Shown piece after piece: positions 6,537-13,840 of a DNA stretch of 14,887 nucleotides. Within the stretch, counting starts at the first letter, position 1. Each line of letters opens with the position of its first letter. Below the pieces are notes generated by a model. The model had not been told where the DNA came from, made no database searches, and saw nothing but the letters and a program-made list of their open reading frames with translations. The translations under genes were made by a program, and so were the position numbers. The stretch covers positions 1-14,887 of the forward strand of contig JAEEXW010000025.1 in NCBI GenBank assembly GCA_016287995.1. Direction: 5' to 3'. This DNA is from Bacteroidales bacterium (GTDB lineage Bacteria; Bacteroidota; Bacteroidia; Bacteroidales; UBA3824).

Positions 6537-8718
6537 CAAAAGGCGCACCCCATTCCGCAACCCTTTTTTTCATGCCTTCGATGTCAAGGACACCGAGGGC
6601 AAAACCTTTGCGGATGAGTTCCTGCGGGACATACTCGTCGTATTTTTCAAAAACGGGATTTTCGTCCGGATAAACCAGTTCCAAGGGGTCAAAAGGCATT
6701 TGCGCCTCTTGGGATACTATCCGGTAAAAGTCCTCCGCCCCGGCTTTCATCGTAAACTGCATATAATACGGCCGCGACGGACTGAGACCTTTCAGACCGA
6801 GAAATTTTGCACAGCGGATTTTCAAAAATCTTTCCAAAGCAAGAAAAGCATACGTGCCGAGCCACGGAAACAGAGCCCACATATTGCCGCCCAAACAAAC
6901 GAGCGGACTGAAATTCATTCCCGATTTCAAAAACGACTCCCTTGCGGCGGCAAGGCGGCTTACGGCGTGTTCCTTTAAATACGGATATTGTTTTTCTTCC
7001 GACAAAACGCCGTGCATACGTTCCAAAATCCGCGTGTGAACATCGCCCGGACAGTCGCCGAAATATGCCGGAACGTTGCCTTTTACAAGCGTGCAGTAGA
7101 CTTCATGCTTTTTGTGGTCAACCTCGTCAACAACCCAGACACGTCCCGCAATAGCGATTTTGTCGCCCGGAGGCGGCGGATTTACAATAGTGCCGAGTTG
7201 CTCCGAGCCGTTGCGGACAGTGTATTCGAGGTTTTCCTGAAAAACAGCGTAAAACTTATAATTGTTGACAACCCTTTCGCCAAGAAGACCGACTATCAGA
7301 CCGCCGTTTTCCGTCCGCTGAATGTGCTTGATTTTTAGCAGGTGTCTCAACAAAACTTTGTAATCTTCCTGCGAAATACGGTTGAAACACGTCAGCGGCA
7401 AAACCCTTGACGCGAGTTCGGCGGGTGTCATTTCGCCGCAGGAGGCAAGCGTGCTGAGCGTCTGATGATACAGCAGACTAAACGGCAGACGTCCAGTCCT
7501 CGGCGGCTCTACAAAGCGTTCTTCGATATAAAGTTGCACTAATGCAATGCCTTGAATCAAATACCACGGAATCATTTCGGGCAGCATGGCACGGGATTCG
7601 GGGTGTTCTTCCCTGAAAACAAACCACATTTCGGAAGGCTGACCGCGCCGCCCCGTGCGTCCCATTCTCTGCAAAAAGCCAGAAACCGTAAAAGGCGAGT
7701 CAACATGAAACGCCCTTTCCAAACGTCCGATGTCAATGCCTAATTCAAGCGTTGCCGTTGCGCAGACCGACATCAGAGAGTTGTCGTCTTTCATATCTTC
7801 TTCGGCACTTTCGCGGTATGAGGCGGAGAGGTTGCCGTGATGGATAAGAAAACGCTCAGGCTCGCCCATAACCTCACAATACTGTCTGAGGCTCTGGCAA
7901 ACCGTTTCACACTCTTCTCTTGAATTGGTGAAAATAAGACATTTTTTGCCGCGTGTATGTTCAAAAATGTAACCGATTCCGGGGTCGGAATGTTTCGGTG
8001 CGCCTTCCGAAGGAGCATCGGTGTTGAAAAAATGCTCCATGGATAGCCGCCAAGTTTCTTTTCCGCCGTCAAATTTCGGGATAATGCAGCCGCGGAAACT
8101 GCCCGCCGAAAGAAACTCTCCTGCCGCCTCCGGGTTGCCGATAGTCGCCGAAAGACCTATACGCCTTGGATTACATTCCGCTAAACGGCACAAACGCTCT
8201 ATAAGGCAGAAAGTCTGCGTTCCTCTGTCGCCGCGCAGCAGAGAGTGTATTTCGTCAACGACTATAAAACGCAGGTCGCCAAACAGCGACGGGACAATAT
8301 TATGCTTGTTAATCAGCAGAGATTCAAGGGATTCGGGCGTGATTTGGAGTATGCCTGAGGGCTTTTTCAACAAGCGGCGTTTTTGAGTCTGGGACGCATC
8401 GCCGTGCCATTTTGTAACGGGGATTCCCGCCTCGGCGCACAGAGCGTCAAGACGTTCAAACTGATCGTTGATAAGGGCTTTGAGCGGTGCAATATACAGC
8501 ACGCCGACAGTATTCGACGGCTCTTCGTCTAAAAGCGTCAGAATAGGGAAAAACGCAGCCTCTGTTTTGCCGGAAGCCGTTGAAGCGGTCAGCAAAACAT
8601 TTTCATCGGTGTTGAAAATTGCATCGGCAGCGGCATTTTGCACACCCCTCAGCGACTGCCACCCCGACGAATATATAAAATCCTGAATAAAAGGCGAATA
8701 CCGGCTGAATGCGTCCAT
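6484..8718 (-). CDS. Lhr-type DEAD/DEAH-box helicase, BrxHI-like
   Basis: A 744-residue superfamily 2 helicase of the Lhr branch (COG1201-like). Motifs in order: I, TASTASGKT (44-52); Ia, APLKAL (77-82); Ib, TPESL (127-131); II, DEIH (155-158); III, SAT (190-192); IV, LIFTNSREE (261-269); V, ATLELGIDIG (322-331); VI, QRMGRTGRRG (350-359). A winged-helix and C-terminal module of about 380 residues follows. All ATPase motifs are intact. It is half the length of the largest Lhr proteins and matches the size class of helicases paired with DUF2791 ATPases, such as BrxHI at the end of type 2 BREX operons. It starts 15 bp after the BrxD-like ATPase gene, so the two are one operon. Its 3' end lies antisense inside sppA. 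Whether it acts in phage defence or repair cannot be told from sequence. Confidence 0.9.
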   Translation of the reverse strand: MDAFSRYSPFIQDFIYSSGWQSLRGVQNAAADAIFNTDENVLLTASTASGKTEAAFFPILTLLDEEPSNTVGVLYIAPLKALINDQFERLDALCAEAGIPVTKWHGDASQTQKRRLLKKPSGILQITPESLESLLINKHNIVPSLFGDLRFIVVDEIHSLLRGDRGTQTFCLIERLCRLAECNPRRIGLSATIGNPEAAGEFLSAGSFRGCIIPKFDGGKETWRLSMEHFFNTDAPSEGAPKHSDPGIGYIFEHTRGKKCLIFTNSREECETVCQSLRQYCEVMGEPERFLIHHGNLSASYRESAEEDMKDDNSLMSVCATATLELGIDIGRLERAFHVDSPFTVSGFLQRMGRTGRRGQPSEMWFVFREEHPESRAMLPEMIPWYLIQGIALVQLYIEERFVEPPRTGRLPFSLLYHQTLSTLASCGEMTPAELASRVLPLTCFNRISQEDYKVLLRHLLKIKHIQRTENGGLIVGLLGERVVNNYKFYAVFQENLEYTVRNGSEQLGTIVNPPPPGDKIAIAGRVWVVDEVDHKKHEVYCTLVKGNVPAYFGDCPGDVHTRILERMHGVLSEEKQYPYLKEHAVSRLAAARESFLKSGMNFSPLVCLGGNMWALFPWLGTYAFLALERFLKIRCAKFLGLKGLSPSRPYYMQFTMKAGAEDFYRIVSQEAQMPFDPLELVYPDENPVFEKYDEYVPQELIRKGFALGVLDIEGMKKRVAEWGAPFVNKSLPAAGSIERRYDV

Positions 8719-8733
8719 AATTTATCAAGTTTT

Positions 8734-10062
8734 TTATATCTCAAACTCTGCAAACTCTCCCTGTGCATTGTCCGAGACCGCTTCGGATTTTGCGTAACAG
8801 AAACTGTCGGACTGCAAAAGCCCCGAAAGCGTTGTGCCGGGATTTTGAAACAGAAGGTCAAGAAGTTCTATAAAATCGCGGATAACTTCTCTCGGCGTGA
8901 TGTTTTGGTCAGCACCTATGCGCCCGTATTCCACTTTTATAAACGTTACAAGGTCATCAGTCGAAACCGTCCTTTCGTAGCCGTAAAGCGCGGAGTGCAT
9001 TTGAGAGAGTTTTTCGCACAAAACAAGCATTTCCTCAGCAGAAAGCGGTTCAAGGCGTATAACAGGTGCTAACAAATCCCGCGTTCCCGGCTTTGAAAAC
9101 TTGCCTTCCGCGAGCCGCGACCTCAAAGCCTCGTAACTGAAAACGCCTCTGTGCCGGTCTTCAACAGCCTGCGGTGTCGCGCCCATGATTATGCCCAAAT
9201 ATTTTGCCTTGCCCTGCAAAGCATCGTTGTACATCGTCAGTATTTTTTCATAATTGTACTGACGTGTTATAGAGTTCGGAACTTTGTAAATGTTGACTAA
9301 TTCGTCAATCATTATCATCATGCCCGCGTAACCCGCAAGCCTGAAAAACACCGCAAAAAGTTTCAAATATTCGTACCAGTCGTCGTCAGAAATTATTATG
9401 TTGACACCGAGTTCTTCTTTTGCCTCTTTTTTCAGAGAATATTCGCCGCGAAACCAGCGGACAACTTTTGCCTTTGTAATGTCGTCGCCGTCAAGATAGG
9501 CGTGGTAATATGCTGACAGCAGGCGCGAAAATTCAAAACCGTGAACCATATCCTGCAAAGAAGAGGTTACGGCGTAGATTTTTTTGTCGGTTTCCTGTGC
9601 CAATGTTTTGTCGTCGGCATTGCCGCCCAATGCCTGCACTGCCTCAGTCTGAACGGCGTTGATCCAGCGGTCAAGCACGAGGGTAAGCGCACCGCCTTCG
9701 GGACGAGTTTTTGTCGCGAGGTTGGAGATGAGTTCGCGGTAGGTTGCAAGCCCTTGACCGCGAGTGCCTTGCAGACGGCGTTCCGGCGAAAGGTCGGCGT
9801 CAACAACGATGAAACCTTTGTCCATGACATAGTTGCGGATTGTCTGCAAAAGAAAACTTTTGCCGGAGCCGTAACGCCCGACAATAAAACGGCATGACGC
9901 ACCGCCTTCTTGGATAATGTCAACATCGTGAAGGAGGGCTTCAATTTCATTTTTGCGTCCGACAGTGATATACGGCAGACCGATACGCGGCACAACACCG
10001 CCTTTCAAAGAGTTCAGCACCGTCTGTGCTATGCGTTTTGGTATTTTTATGTTTTCTGACAT
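8734..10062 (-). CDS. DUF2791 P-loop ATPase, BrxD-like
   Basis: A 442-residue ATPase that I recognise as the DUF2791 family, which includes BrxD of BREX phage-defence systems. The N-terminus (IPKRIAQTVLNSLKGGVVPR, residues 7-26) and the following GRKNEIEALL are typical. Walker A is GRYGSGKS (62-69), Walker B is MIMIDEL (249-255) with D253-E254, and IIMGATP (291-297) is the sensor strand. R314 and R316 in ALRSRLAEG are candidate arginine-finger residues. AAA+-like DUF2791 proteins are thought to work with an adjacent helicase; the Lhr-like helicase follows after 15 bp. A -7 box (10090-10083) stands about 20 nt ahead of the ATG, so the pair seems to have its own promoter apart from the upstream glycosyltransferase. 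No TerB-domain, PglZ, PglX or PglY gene is present in the window. Confidence 0.85.
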   Translation of the reverse strand: MSENIKIPKRIAQTVLNSLKGGVVPRIGLPYITVGRKNEIEALLHDVDIIQEGGASCRFIVGRYGSGKSFLLQTIRNYVMDKGFIVVDADLSPERRLQGTRGQGLATYRELISNLATKTRPEGGALTLVLDRWINAVQTEAVQALGGNADDKTLAQETDKKIYAVTSSLQDMVHGFEFSRLLSAYYHAYLDGDDITKAKVVRWFRGEYSLKKEAKEELGVNIIISDDDWYEYLKLFAVFFRLAGYAGMMIMIDELVNIYKVPNSITRQYNYEKILTMYNDALQGKAKYLGIIMGATPQAVEDRHRGVFSYEALRSRLAEGKFSKPGTRDLLAPVIRLEPLSAEEMLVLCEKLSQMHSALYGYERTVSTDDLVTFIKVEYGRIGADQNITPREVIRDFIELLDLLFQNPGTTLSGLLQSDSFCYAKSEAVSDNAQGEFAEFEI

Positions 10063-10082
10063 AGTTTACTTACATTGCGGCG

Positions 10083-10090
10083 CAAAGGTA
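10083..10090 (-). promoter_or_regulatory. Predicted -7 promoter box of the ATPase-helicase operon
   Basis: Read on the minus strand, TACCTTTG matches TAnnTTTG and is followed by CGCCGC. It lies 20 nt before the ATG of the BrxD-like gene. Upstream is a run of nine T on the coding strand and no clear -33 TTTG at the expected distance; a TTG at 10120-10118 is somewhat too far (27 bp). Confidence 0.6.
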
Positions 10091-10174
10091 CAAAAAAAAA
10101 TGGGAAAATTTAAGCCACAACTTGTAACGCTGACAAAAAAATATTAACTAAACTTTCACAAGTGCCATAACACA

Positions 10175-11392
10175 CTAACAATCATATACGTCCAACTTCA
10201 AATCCCTAAATTGTTTAAGAAGTGTTTTTGCATCACTTCCATGCGGCTGAATGTTTTGCGCTGCTAACAATTCAACTACCTGACTTTCAACCGTTTTTTT
10301 CTTAAAATAACTTTCGTGCGAAAAATTTAAGAACTTCAAAAGCCTGAAAGCGTCAAACCAGACAAAAAAACGTTTTAAAAAAGTTTTTTCAGTGGCAGAA
10401 TTTTCTTTCATCTCTTTTAACGCCTCAAAATAACCGTTTTTCTCCAAAAATTCTTGCATAATAGTCTGAATTTCACCACGGAGAAAAAAACTTTTTAAAA
10501 CTAAAAAACTTTCAAAACAATAAACGTTGTAATCGGAATTAGCCGTTTGACTTATCGAAACGCCCGTTCCAAAAGGCACTCGCAACGAAAACCGTATCGA
10601 GGGAAAAACTTTTGTGGTGTTTAATGAAAAAAACTCTCCCCTCGGAATAATTTTTTGTAAAAAATAAAAATCTTCGCCCGCTTGACGGCGGTTCATTCCG
10701 CCTTCCAAACAATACGGCTTAACTCTTACCGCAAACGCCGAACCAACAGTTTGAAAAGCATACGGGAACCCAGCAAACCTCTGAGCCGCAATATAATACC
10801 GCATATAAAGTTCGTATTTTGCAATTGCCTCGCGGTTTTCTTTCGGAAAATTTTCGTCAAAAATATCGTGCTCAAAACTTATTGAAACGCCTTCTGCTTT
10901 TTTGTTTTTGAGAAAAAAATTTTCGATTTCTTTCAGGTAGTTTTTATGGCAGGTGCAGTCAGCGTCAAAATTTACGATAACACCGTCTTCGTTTTCTATA
11001 CTATGAAAACGCCTGACTGCCTCGTCCATGCCGATTTTCCGCGCAAACCCTACGCCGGCGTGTTTTTTCGGCAGATTGTTTTCTTCAAAACAGAAAAACC
11101 TCTTTTCCCTTGTCGAAAATTGTTTGGAAAATTCGTTTATTGTTTTAATAGTCAGACCGTTTTGCGCTAAAACTTCGTTGCTGCTGCTTTCTTTGGCGTT
11201 AACAACGACAATAATTTCGACAGGATATTTTGTCGGATAACATTCCAAAAGCGCATTCAACGGTTTCAAAATATCCGGCTCGTTGTAACAAGGAATCACC
11301 ACAACAATTTTTAAATCCTTGTCAGGATTTTCCGCAATGTGCGGTTCTAAAACATTGTAACGGGAAAAATATGTGTCGAAAAAATTATGCAT
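10175..11392 (-). CDS. Family 2 glycosyltransferase (GT-A fold)
   Basis: A 405-residue predicted glycosyltransferase that would transfer a sugar from a nucleotide-sugar donor; donor and acceptor are unknown. The N-terminal GT-A domain shows VVVIPCYNEPD (30-40), the metal-binding DAD motif in VNFDADC (140-146) and a late acidic motif AGEDF (238-242) likely to hold the catalytic base. FARKIGMDEAV (116-126) is also typical of family 2 enzymes. The part after about residue 260 is helical and less conserved. There is no signal peptide or transmembrane helix, so it should act at the cytoplasmic face. It follows the OmpH-like gene by 67 bp, with a GC-rich hairpin in between and no recognisable promoter, so it may depend on read-through. 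Its coding sequence is visibly more AT-rich than the downstream ATPase-helicase pair. Confidence 0.88.
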   Translation of the reverse strand: MHNFFDTYFSRYNVLEPHIAENPDKDLKIVVVIPCYNEPDILKPLNALLECYPTKYPVEIIVVVNAKESSSNEVLAQNGLTIKTINEFSKQFSTREKRFFCFEENNLPKKHAGVGFARKIGMDEAVRRFHSIENEDGVIVNFDADCTCHKNYLKEIENFFLKNKKAEGVSISFEHDIFDENFPKENREAIAKYELYMRYYIAAQRFAGFPYAFQTVGSAFAVRVKPYCLEGGMNRRQAGEDFYFLQKIIPRGEFFSLNTTKVFPSIRFSLRVPFGTGVSISQTANSDYNVYCFESFLVLKSFFLRGEIQTIMQEFLEKNGYFEALKEMKENSATEKTFLKRFFVWFDAFRLLKFLNFSHESYFKKKTVESQVVELLAAQNIQPHGSDAKTLLKQFRDLKLDVYDC

Positions 11393-11407
11393 TATTTTTT
11401 TATATGA

Positions 11408-11437
11408 TGTGGGGGCGAAAAAATTTTCGCCCCCACA
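11408..11437. repeat. Perfect 14-bp GC-rich inverted repeat (hairpin)
   Basis: TGTGGGGGCGAAAA at 11408-11421 is perfectly complementary to TTTTCGCCCCCACA at 11424-11437, with only AA between. It would form a strong stem in RNA or DNA. Neither side carries a U-run in the right orientation, so a classical intrinsic terminator is doubtful, although it could attenuate transcription from the OmpH-like gene into the glycosyltransferase gene. It resembles short GGGGCGA...TCGCCCC palindromes I recall being dispersed in other genomes; this cannot be tested from one copy. Confidence 0.8.
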
Positions 11438-11459
11438 AATTCCACCATACGGGGAAAAA

Positions 11460-12059
11460 TTATTTTGCGGTAGAATCGGCTGCGCCTTTTCTGTAACGCT
11501 CGTTTAATGCTTTGAGAATTTCCTGTGTAACGTCCATATTCGGGTCTGCATACAAAAGCGTAGAACTGCCTTGGGTACTCATAATCATTTTATAACCTTT
11601 TACTTTGTTGAACTCTTTGATGTAGGTTTTGATCGAGTCGCCTACGCGGTTCATAATTTGAGCCTGATCGTCAGAAAGTTCCATTGCTTGTTTTTCCCTG
11701 AGTTCGAGAAGTTTCTGTTGCTCAACTTGAAGATTTTGCTGAATTTCCTGAGCACGTGTCGGGGTTACGAGTTTTTTCTCAAAATTCGATTGAAGTTCCA
11801 TGAAACGTCTTTCGATAGATTTTCCCTTTGATTGGAGTTCCTGCTCGTACTGGTTTGTTTTTGCCATGAGTTTGGTAGCCTCGTCGTTGTAAAGGTCGTA
11901 ACCGTTTACAAGACTATCGATGTAAACGAATGCTATTTCGTTAGAAACACTTGCACCGTTTGACGATGATACGTTAACGGGGGTGCCGCCTTGATTACAA
12001 CTGACACAAGCGGCGAGGGCGGTTGAAAAAAATAACGCCTTACTAATACATCTTTTCAT
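11460..12059 (-). CDS. OmpH/Skp-family periplasmic chaperone-like lipoprotein
   Basis: A 199-residue protein of the OmpH/Skp family, whose members hold unfolded outer-membrane proteins in the periplasm. After the signal region comes the short strand IAFVYIDSLVNGYDLY (about 42-57), characteristic of OmpH proteins, then a long coiled coil (about 60-140) rich in Glu, Gln and Lys that would form the tentacles, and a final strand region (YKMIMSTQGSSTLLYA, about 156-171) returning to the trimer body. The signal contains a good lipobox LAAC ending at C18; C21 (VSC) is an alternative. Classical Skp is soluble, so membrane anchoring would be a variation, though lipidated members are plausible in Bacteroidota. 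It is transcribed divergently from rnhA, with a -7 box at 12107-12100. Confidence 0.88.
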   Translation of the reverse strand: MKRCISKALFFSTALAACVSCNQGGTPVNVSSSNGASVSNEIAFVYIDSLVNGYDLYNDEATKLMAKTNQYEQELQSKGKSIERRFMELQSNFEKKLVTPTRAQEIQQNLQVEQQKLLELREKQAMELSDDQAQIMNRVGDSIKTYIKEFNKVKGYKMIMSTQGSSTLLYADPNMDVTQEILKALNERYRKGAADSTAK

Positions 12060-12099
12060 TGTATATACTTAATTTTACTTTTTTTTAAAATTCCGGCGG

Positions 12100-12107
12100 C
12101 AAAGATA
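12100..12107 (-). promoter_or_regulatory. Predicted -7 promoter box of the OmpH-like gene
   Basis: On the minus strand TATCTTTG matches TAnnTTTG and is followed by CCGCCGG. The ATG lies about 41 nt downstream. No good -33 TTTG is seen. The box is only 10 bp from the -33 element of the divergent rnhA promoter, so the two polymerase footprints would overlap. Confidence 0.6.
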
Positions 12108-12117
12108 ACAAAAAAAC

Positions 12118-12148
12118 TTGAATAAAAGTCGAAAATCAATTATTTTTG
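12118..12148 (+). promoter_or_regulatory. Predicted rnhA promoter (TTG-N20-TATTTTTG)
   Basis: TTG at 12118-12120 and TATTTTTG at 12141-12148 are separated by 20 bp, the usual spacing for the Bacteroidota primary sigma factor. CGCCG follows the -7 box. The start codon is 24 nt downstream. Confidence 0.7.
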
Positions 12149-12172
12149 CGCCGTTAAAATAAATGAAGTTTG

Positions 12173-12664
12173 ATGGACATAACAATTTATACTGACGGTG
12201 CTTCACGCGGCAATCCCGGACCGGGCGGTTACGGGGTTGTCTTGCTTTCAGGACCTCACAGGAGGGAAATTTCGGAAGGTTTTAAATCCACAACCAACAA
12301 CCGTATGGAACTTCTTGCCGTTATCATAGGGCTTGAAGCCTTAAAAAAAGACGTCATGAACGTTACAATATATTCTGATTCTCAATACGTTGTTAATAGT
12401 GTTGAAAAAGGCTGGGTTTTCGGCTGGGTGAAAATAAATTTCAAGGGCAAAAAAAATTCTGACCTTTGGAAACGGTTTTTAAGCGTTTATAACCGTCATA
12501 AAGTAAAATTTATATGGATAAAAGGCCATAACGAAACCAAAGAAAACGAGCGTTGCGACCGTTTGGCAGTTGCAGCAGCCTTAGACAAGGCAAATTTAAA
12601 AGACGATGTCGGATTTTTGGAATCGCAAGCAGAAGACGAAGCACTTTTTAATTCGGTTTCCTAA
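12173..12664 (+). CDS. rnhA: Ribonuclease HI
   Basis: A 163-residue enzyme that cuts the RNA strand of RNA-DNA hybrids, removing R-loops and primer remnants. The four catalytic carboxylates are recognisable: D8 in YTDGASRGNPGPGG, E46 in NNRMEL, D69 in YSDSQYV and D129 in ERCDRLA. H119 in the IKGHNETKENE loop is the mobile histidine that aids catalysis. The basic region around W81-K94 (ending in NFKGKKNSDLW) corresponds to the handle region that contacts the hybrid. Length is close to that of the E. coli enzyme with a short acidic tail. The ATG at 12173 is used; a TTG one codon upstream is not needed. It has its own promoter and is followed by recA, which also has its own. Confidence 0.96.
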   Translation: MDITIYTDGASRGNPGPGGYGVVLLSGPHRREISEGFKSTTNNRMELLAVIIGLEALKKDVMNVTIYSDSQYVVNSVEKGWVFGWVKINFKGKKNSDLWKRFLSVYNRHKVKFIWIKGHNETKENERCDRLAVAAALDKANLKDDVGFLESQAEDEALFNSVS

Positions 12665-12678
12665 AAAGAGTAAAAAAA

Positions 12679-12710
12679 TTTGCCGTTAACAAAAATAATT
12701 ATTACGTTTG
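12679..12710 (+). promoter_or_regulatory. Predicted recA promoter (TTTG-N20-TACGTTTG)
   Basis: TTTG at 12679-12682 and TACGTTTG at 12703-12710 are 20 bp apart, the best promoter match in the window. A 6-bp inverted repeat, TTGCCG (12680-12685) and CGGCAA (12711-12716), brackets it; it overlaps the -33 box and the start-site region. AGGA at 12731-12734 is a possible ribosome site just before the ATG at 12737. Confidence 0.75.
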
Positions 12711-12736
12711 CGGCAATAAACTTTAATGAAAGGAAA

Positions 12737-13828
12737 ATGGCAAAAAAAGAAACTGCTGCGCCTGTTGATGCTAAGGCAGAACGCCTTAAAGCACTGCAAC
12801 TTGCGCTTGACAAAATAGACAAAGACTACGGCAAGGGTACGATTATGAAACTCGGCGACAAAGTTACCGAAGATGTTCCTTGCATTCCGACCGGTTCGTT
12901 GGGATTGGATTTTGCAATCGGAATCGGCGGCTATCCGAGAGGCAGAGTGATTGAAATTTTCGGTCCTGAATCCTCCGGTAAAACTACCCTTGCAATCCAC
13001 GCTATCGCAGAGGCTCAGAAACTCGGCGGCATTGCGGCTATCATTGACGCGGAACACGCTTTTGACCGCACATACGCTGAAAATCTCGGTGTTGACGTTT
13101 CACAACTGCTTATTTCTCAGCCGGATTGCGGTGAACAGGCTTTGGAAATTGCCGATTCGCTTATCCGTTCGGGCGCACTTGACATTATCGTTATCGACTC
13201 TGTTGCGGCTCTTACTCCGAGGGCTGAAATCGAAGGCGAAATGGGCGATTCTAAAATGGGACTTCAAGCCCGCCTTATGTCGCAAGCACTCAGAAAACTT
13301 ACAGCAAATATTTCAAAAACAAACACTTGCGTTATTTTTATCAACCAGTTGAGAGACAAAATCGGCGTTCTTTTCGGCAACCCCGAAACCACAACCGGCG
13401 GTAACGCTTTGAAATTTTATTCGTCTTTAAGGCTTGATGTTCGCAGAATCGGTCAGATAAAAGACGGCGAAGATATTATCGGCGGCAGAATCAAGGTCAA
13501 AGTTGTAAAAAACAAAGTTGCGCCACCTTTCAAAAAAGCAGAATTCGACTTGATGTTCGGCACGGGTATTTCGTTTACGGGCGAACTTGTTGACACGGCG
13601 GTTGAATTGGGAATCGTTAAAAAGAGTGGTTCATGGTTCAGTTACGGCGACAGCAAAATTGGTCAGGGACGCGATGCTGTACTTCAACTTCTTGGCGAAA
13701 ACAAAGAACTTTCAAAAGAAATCGAAGACAAAGTAAGGGCTCAGATGAAAGGCGAAAATTTCTCTGCCGACCTTTCTGACGAAGAAAAGGTTGAGGATCC
13801 CGAACAAGAAAGAGAACCCGAAGAATAG
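12737..13828 (+). CDS. recA: Recombinase RecA
   Basis: A 363-residue RecA, the ATP-dependent strand-exchange protein of homologous recombination. Walker A is GPESSGKTT (76-84); Walker B is the IVIDS strand (151-155). The L2 DNA-binding loop region includes INQLRDKIGVLFGNPETTTGG (about 202-222), and GNALKFYSS follows. The C-terminus is acidic (repeated Glu and Asp after about residue 345), as in other RecA proteins, where it moderates DNA binding. The start is the ATG at 12737, with AGGA just upstream; an in-frame extension to a TTG at 12680 would run through the promoter and is rejected. No CTG-N10-CAG type LexA box is visible ahead of it. udk follows after 12 nt. Confidence 0.98.
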   Translation: MAKKETAAPVDAKAERLKALQLALDKIDKDYGKGTIMKLGDKVTEDVPCIPTGSLGLDFAIGIGGYPRGRVIEIFGPESSGKTTLAIHAIAEAQKLGGIAAIIDAEHAFDRTYAENLGVDVSQLLISQPDCGEQALEIADSLIRSGALDIIVIDSVAALTPRAEIEGEMGDSKMGLQARLMSQALRKLTANISKTNTCVIFINQLRDKIGVLFGNPETTTGGNALKFYSSLRLDVRRIGQIKDGEDIIGGRIKVKVVKNKVAPPFKKAEFDLMFGTGISFTGELVDTAVELGIVKKSGSWFSYGDSKIGQGRDAVLQLLGENKELSKEIEDKVRAQMKGENFSADLSDEEKVEDPEQEREPEE

Positions 13829-13840
13829 TTAACAAAAAAA

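Noticed and set aside
6700..8686. Several plus-strand open frames of 60-120 codons opposite the helicase gene
   Set aside because: They have no recognisable domains or promoters and lie wholly antisense to a well-supported conserved gene; the same applies to frames opposite the FKBP, ATPase and glycosyltransferase genes.
11408..11437. Intrinsic terminator call for the hairpin
   Set aside because: The stem is strong, but neither strand has a run of T directly after the stem; it is reported as an inverted repeat instead.
6484..12059. A complete BREX or other multi-gene defence operon
   Set aside because: Only the ATPase and helicase are present. The neighbouring glycosyltransferase, OmpH-like and sppA genes are not BREX components, and no methylase, PglZ, PglY or BrxL-like gene is seen.
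12680..12736. TTG start 19 codons upstream for RecA
   Set aside because: The extension would be encoded by the recA promoter itself; the ATG at 12737 has a nearby AGGA and gives a typical RecA N-terminus.
12665..12736. LexA-type SOS box ahead of recA
   Set aside because: No CTGT-N8-ACAG or similar dyad was found; only a short TTGCCG/CGGCAA inverted repeat is present.
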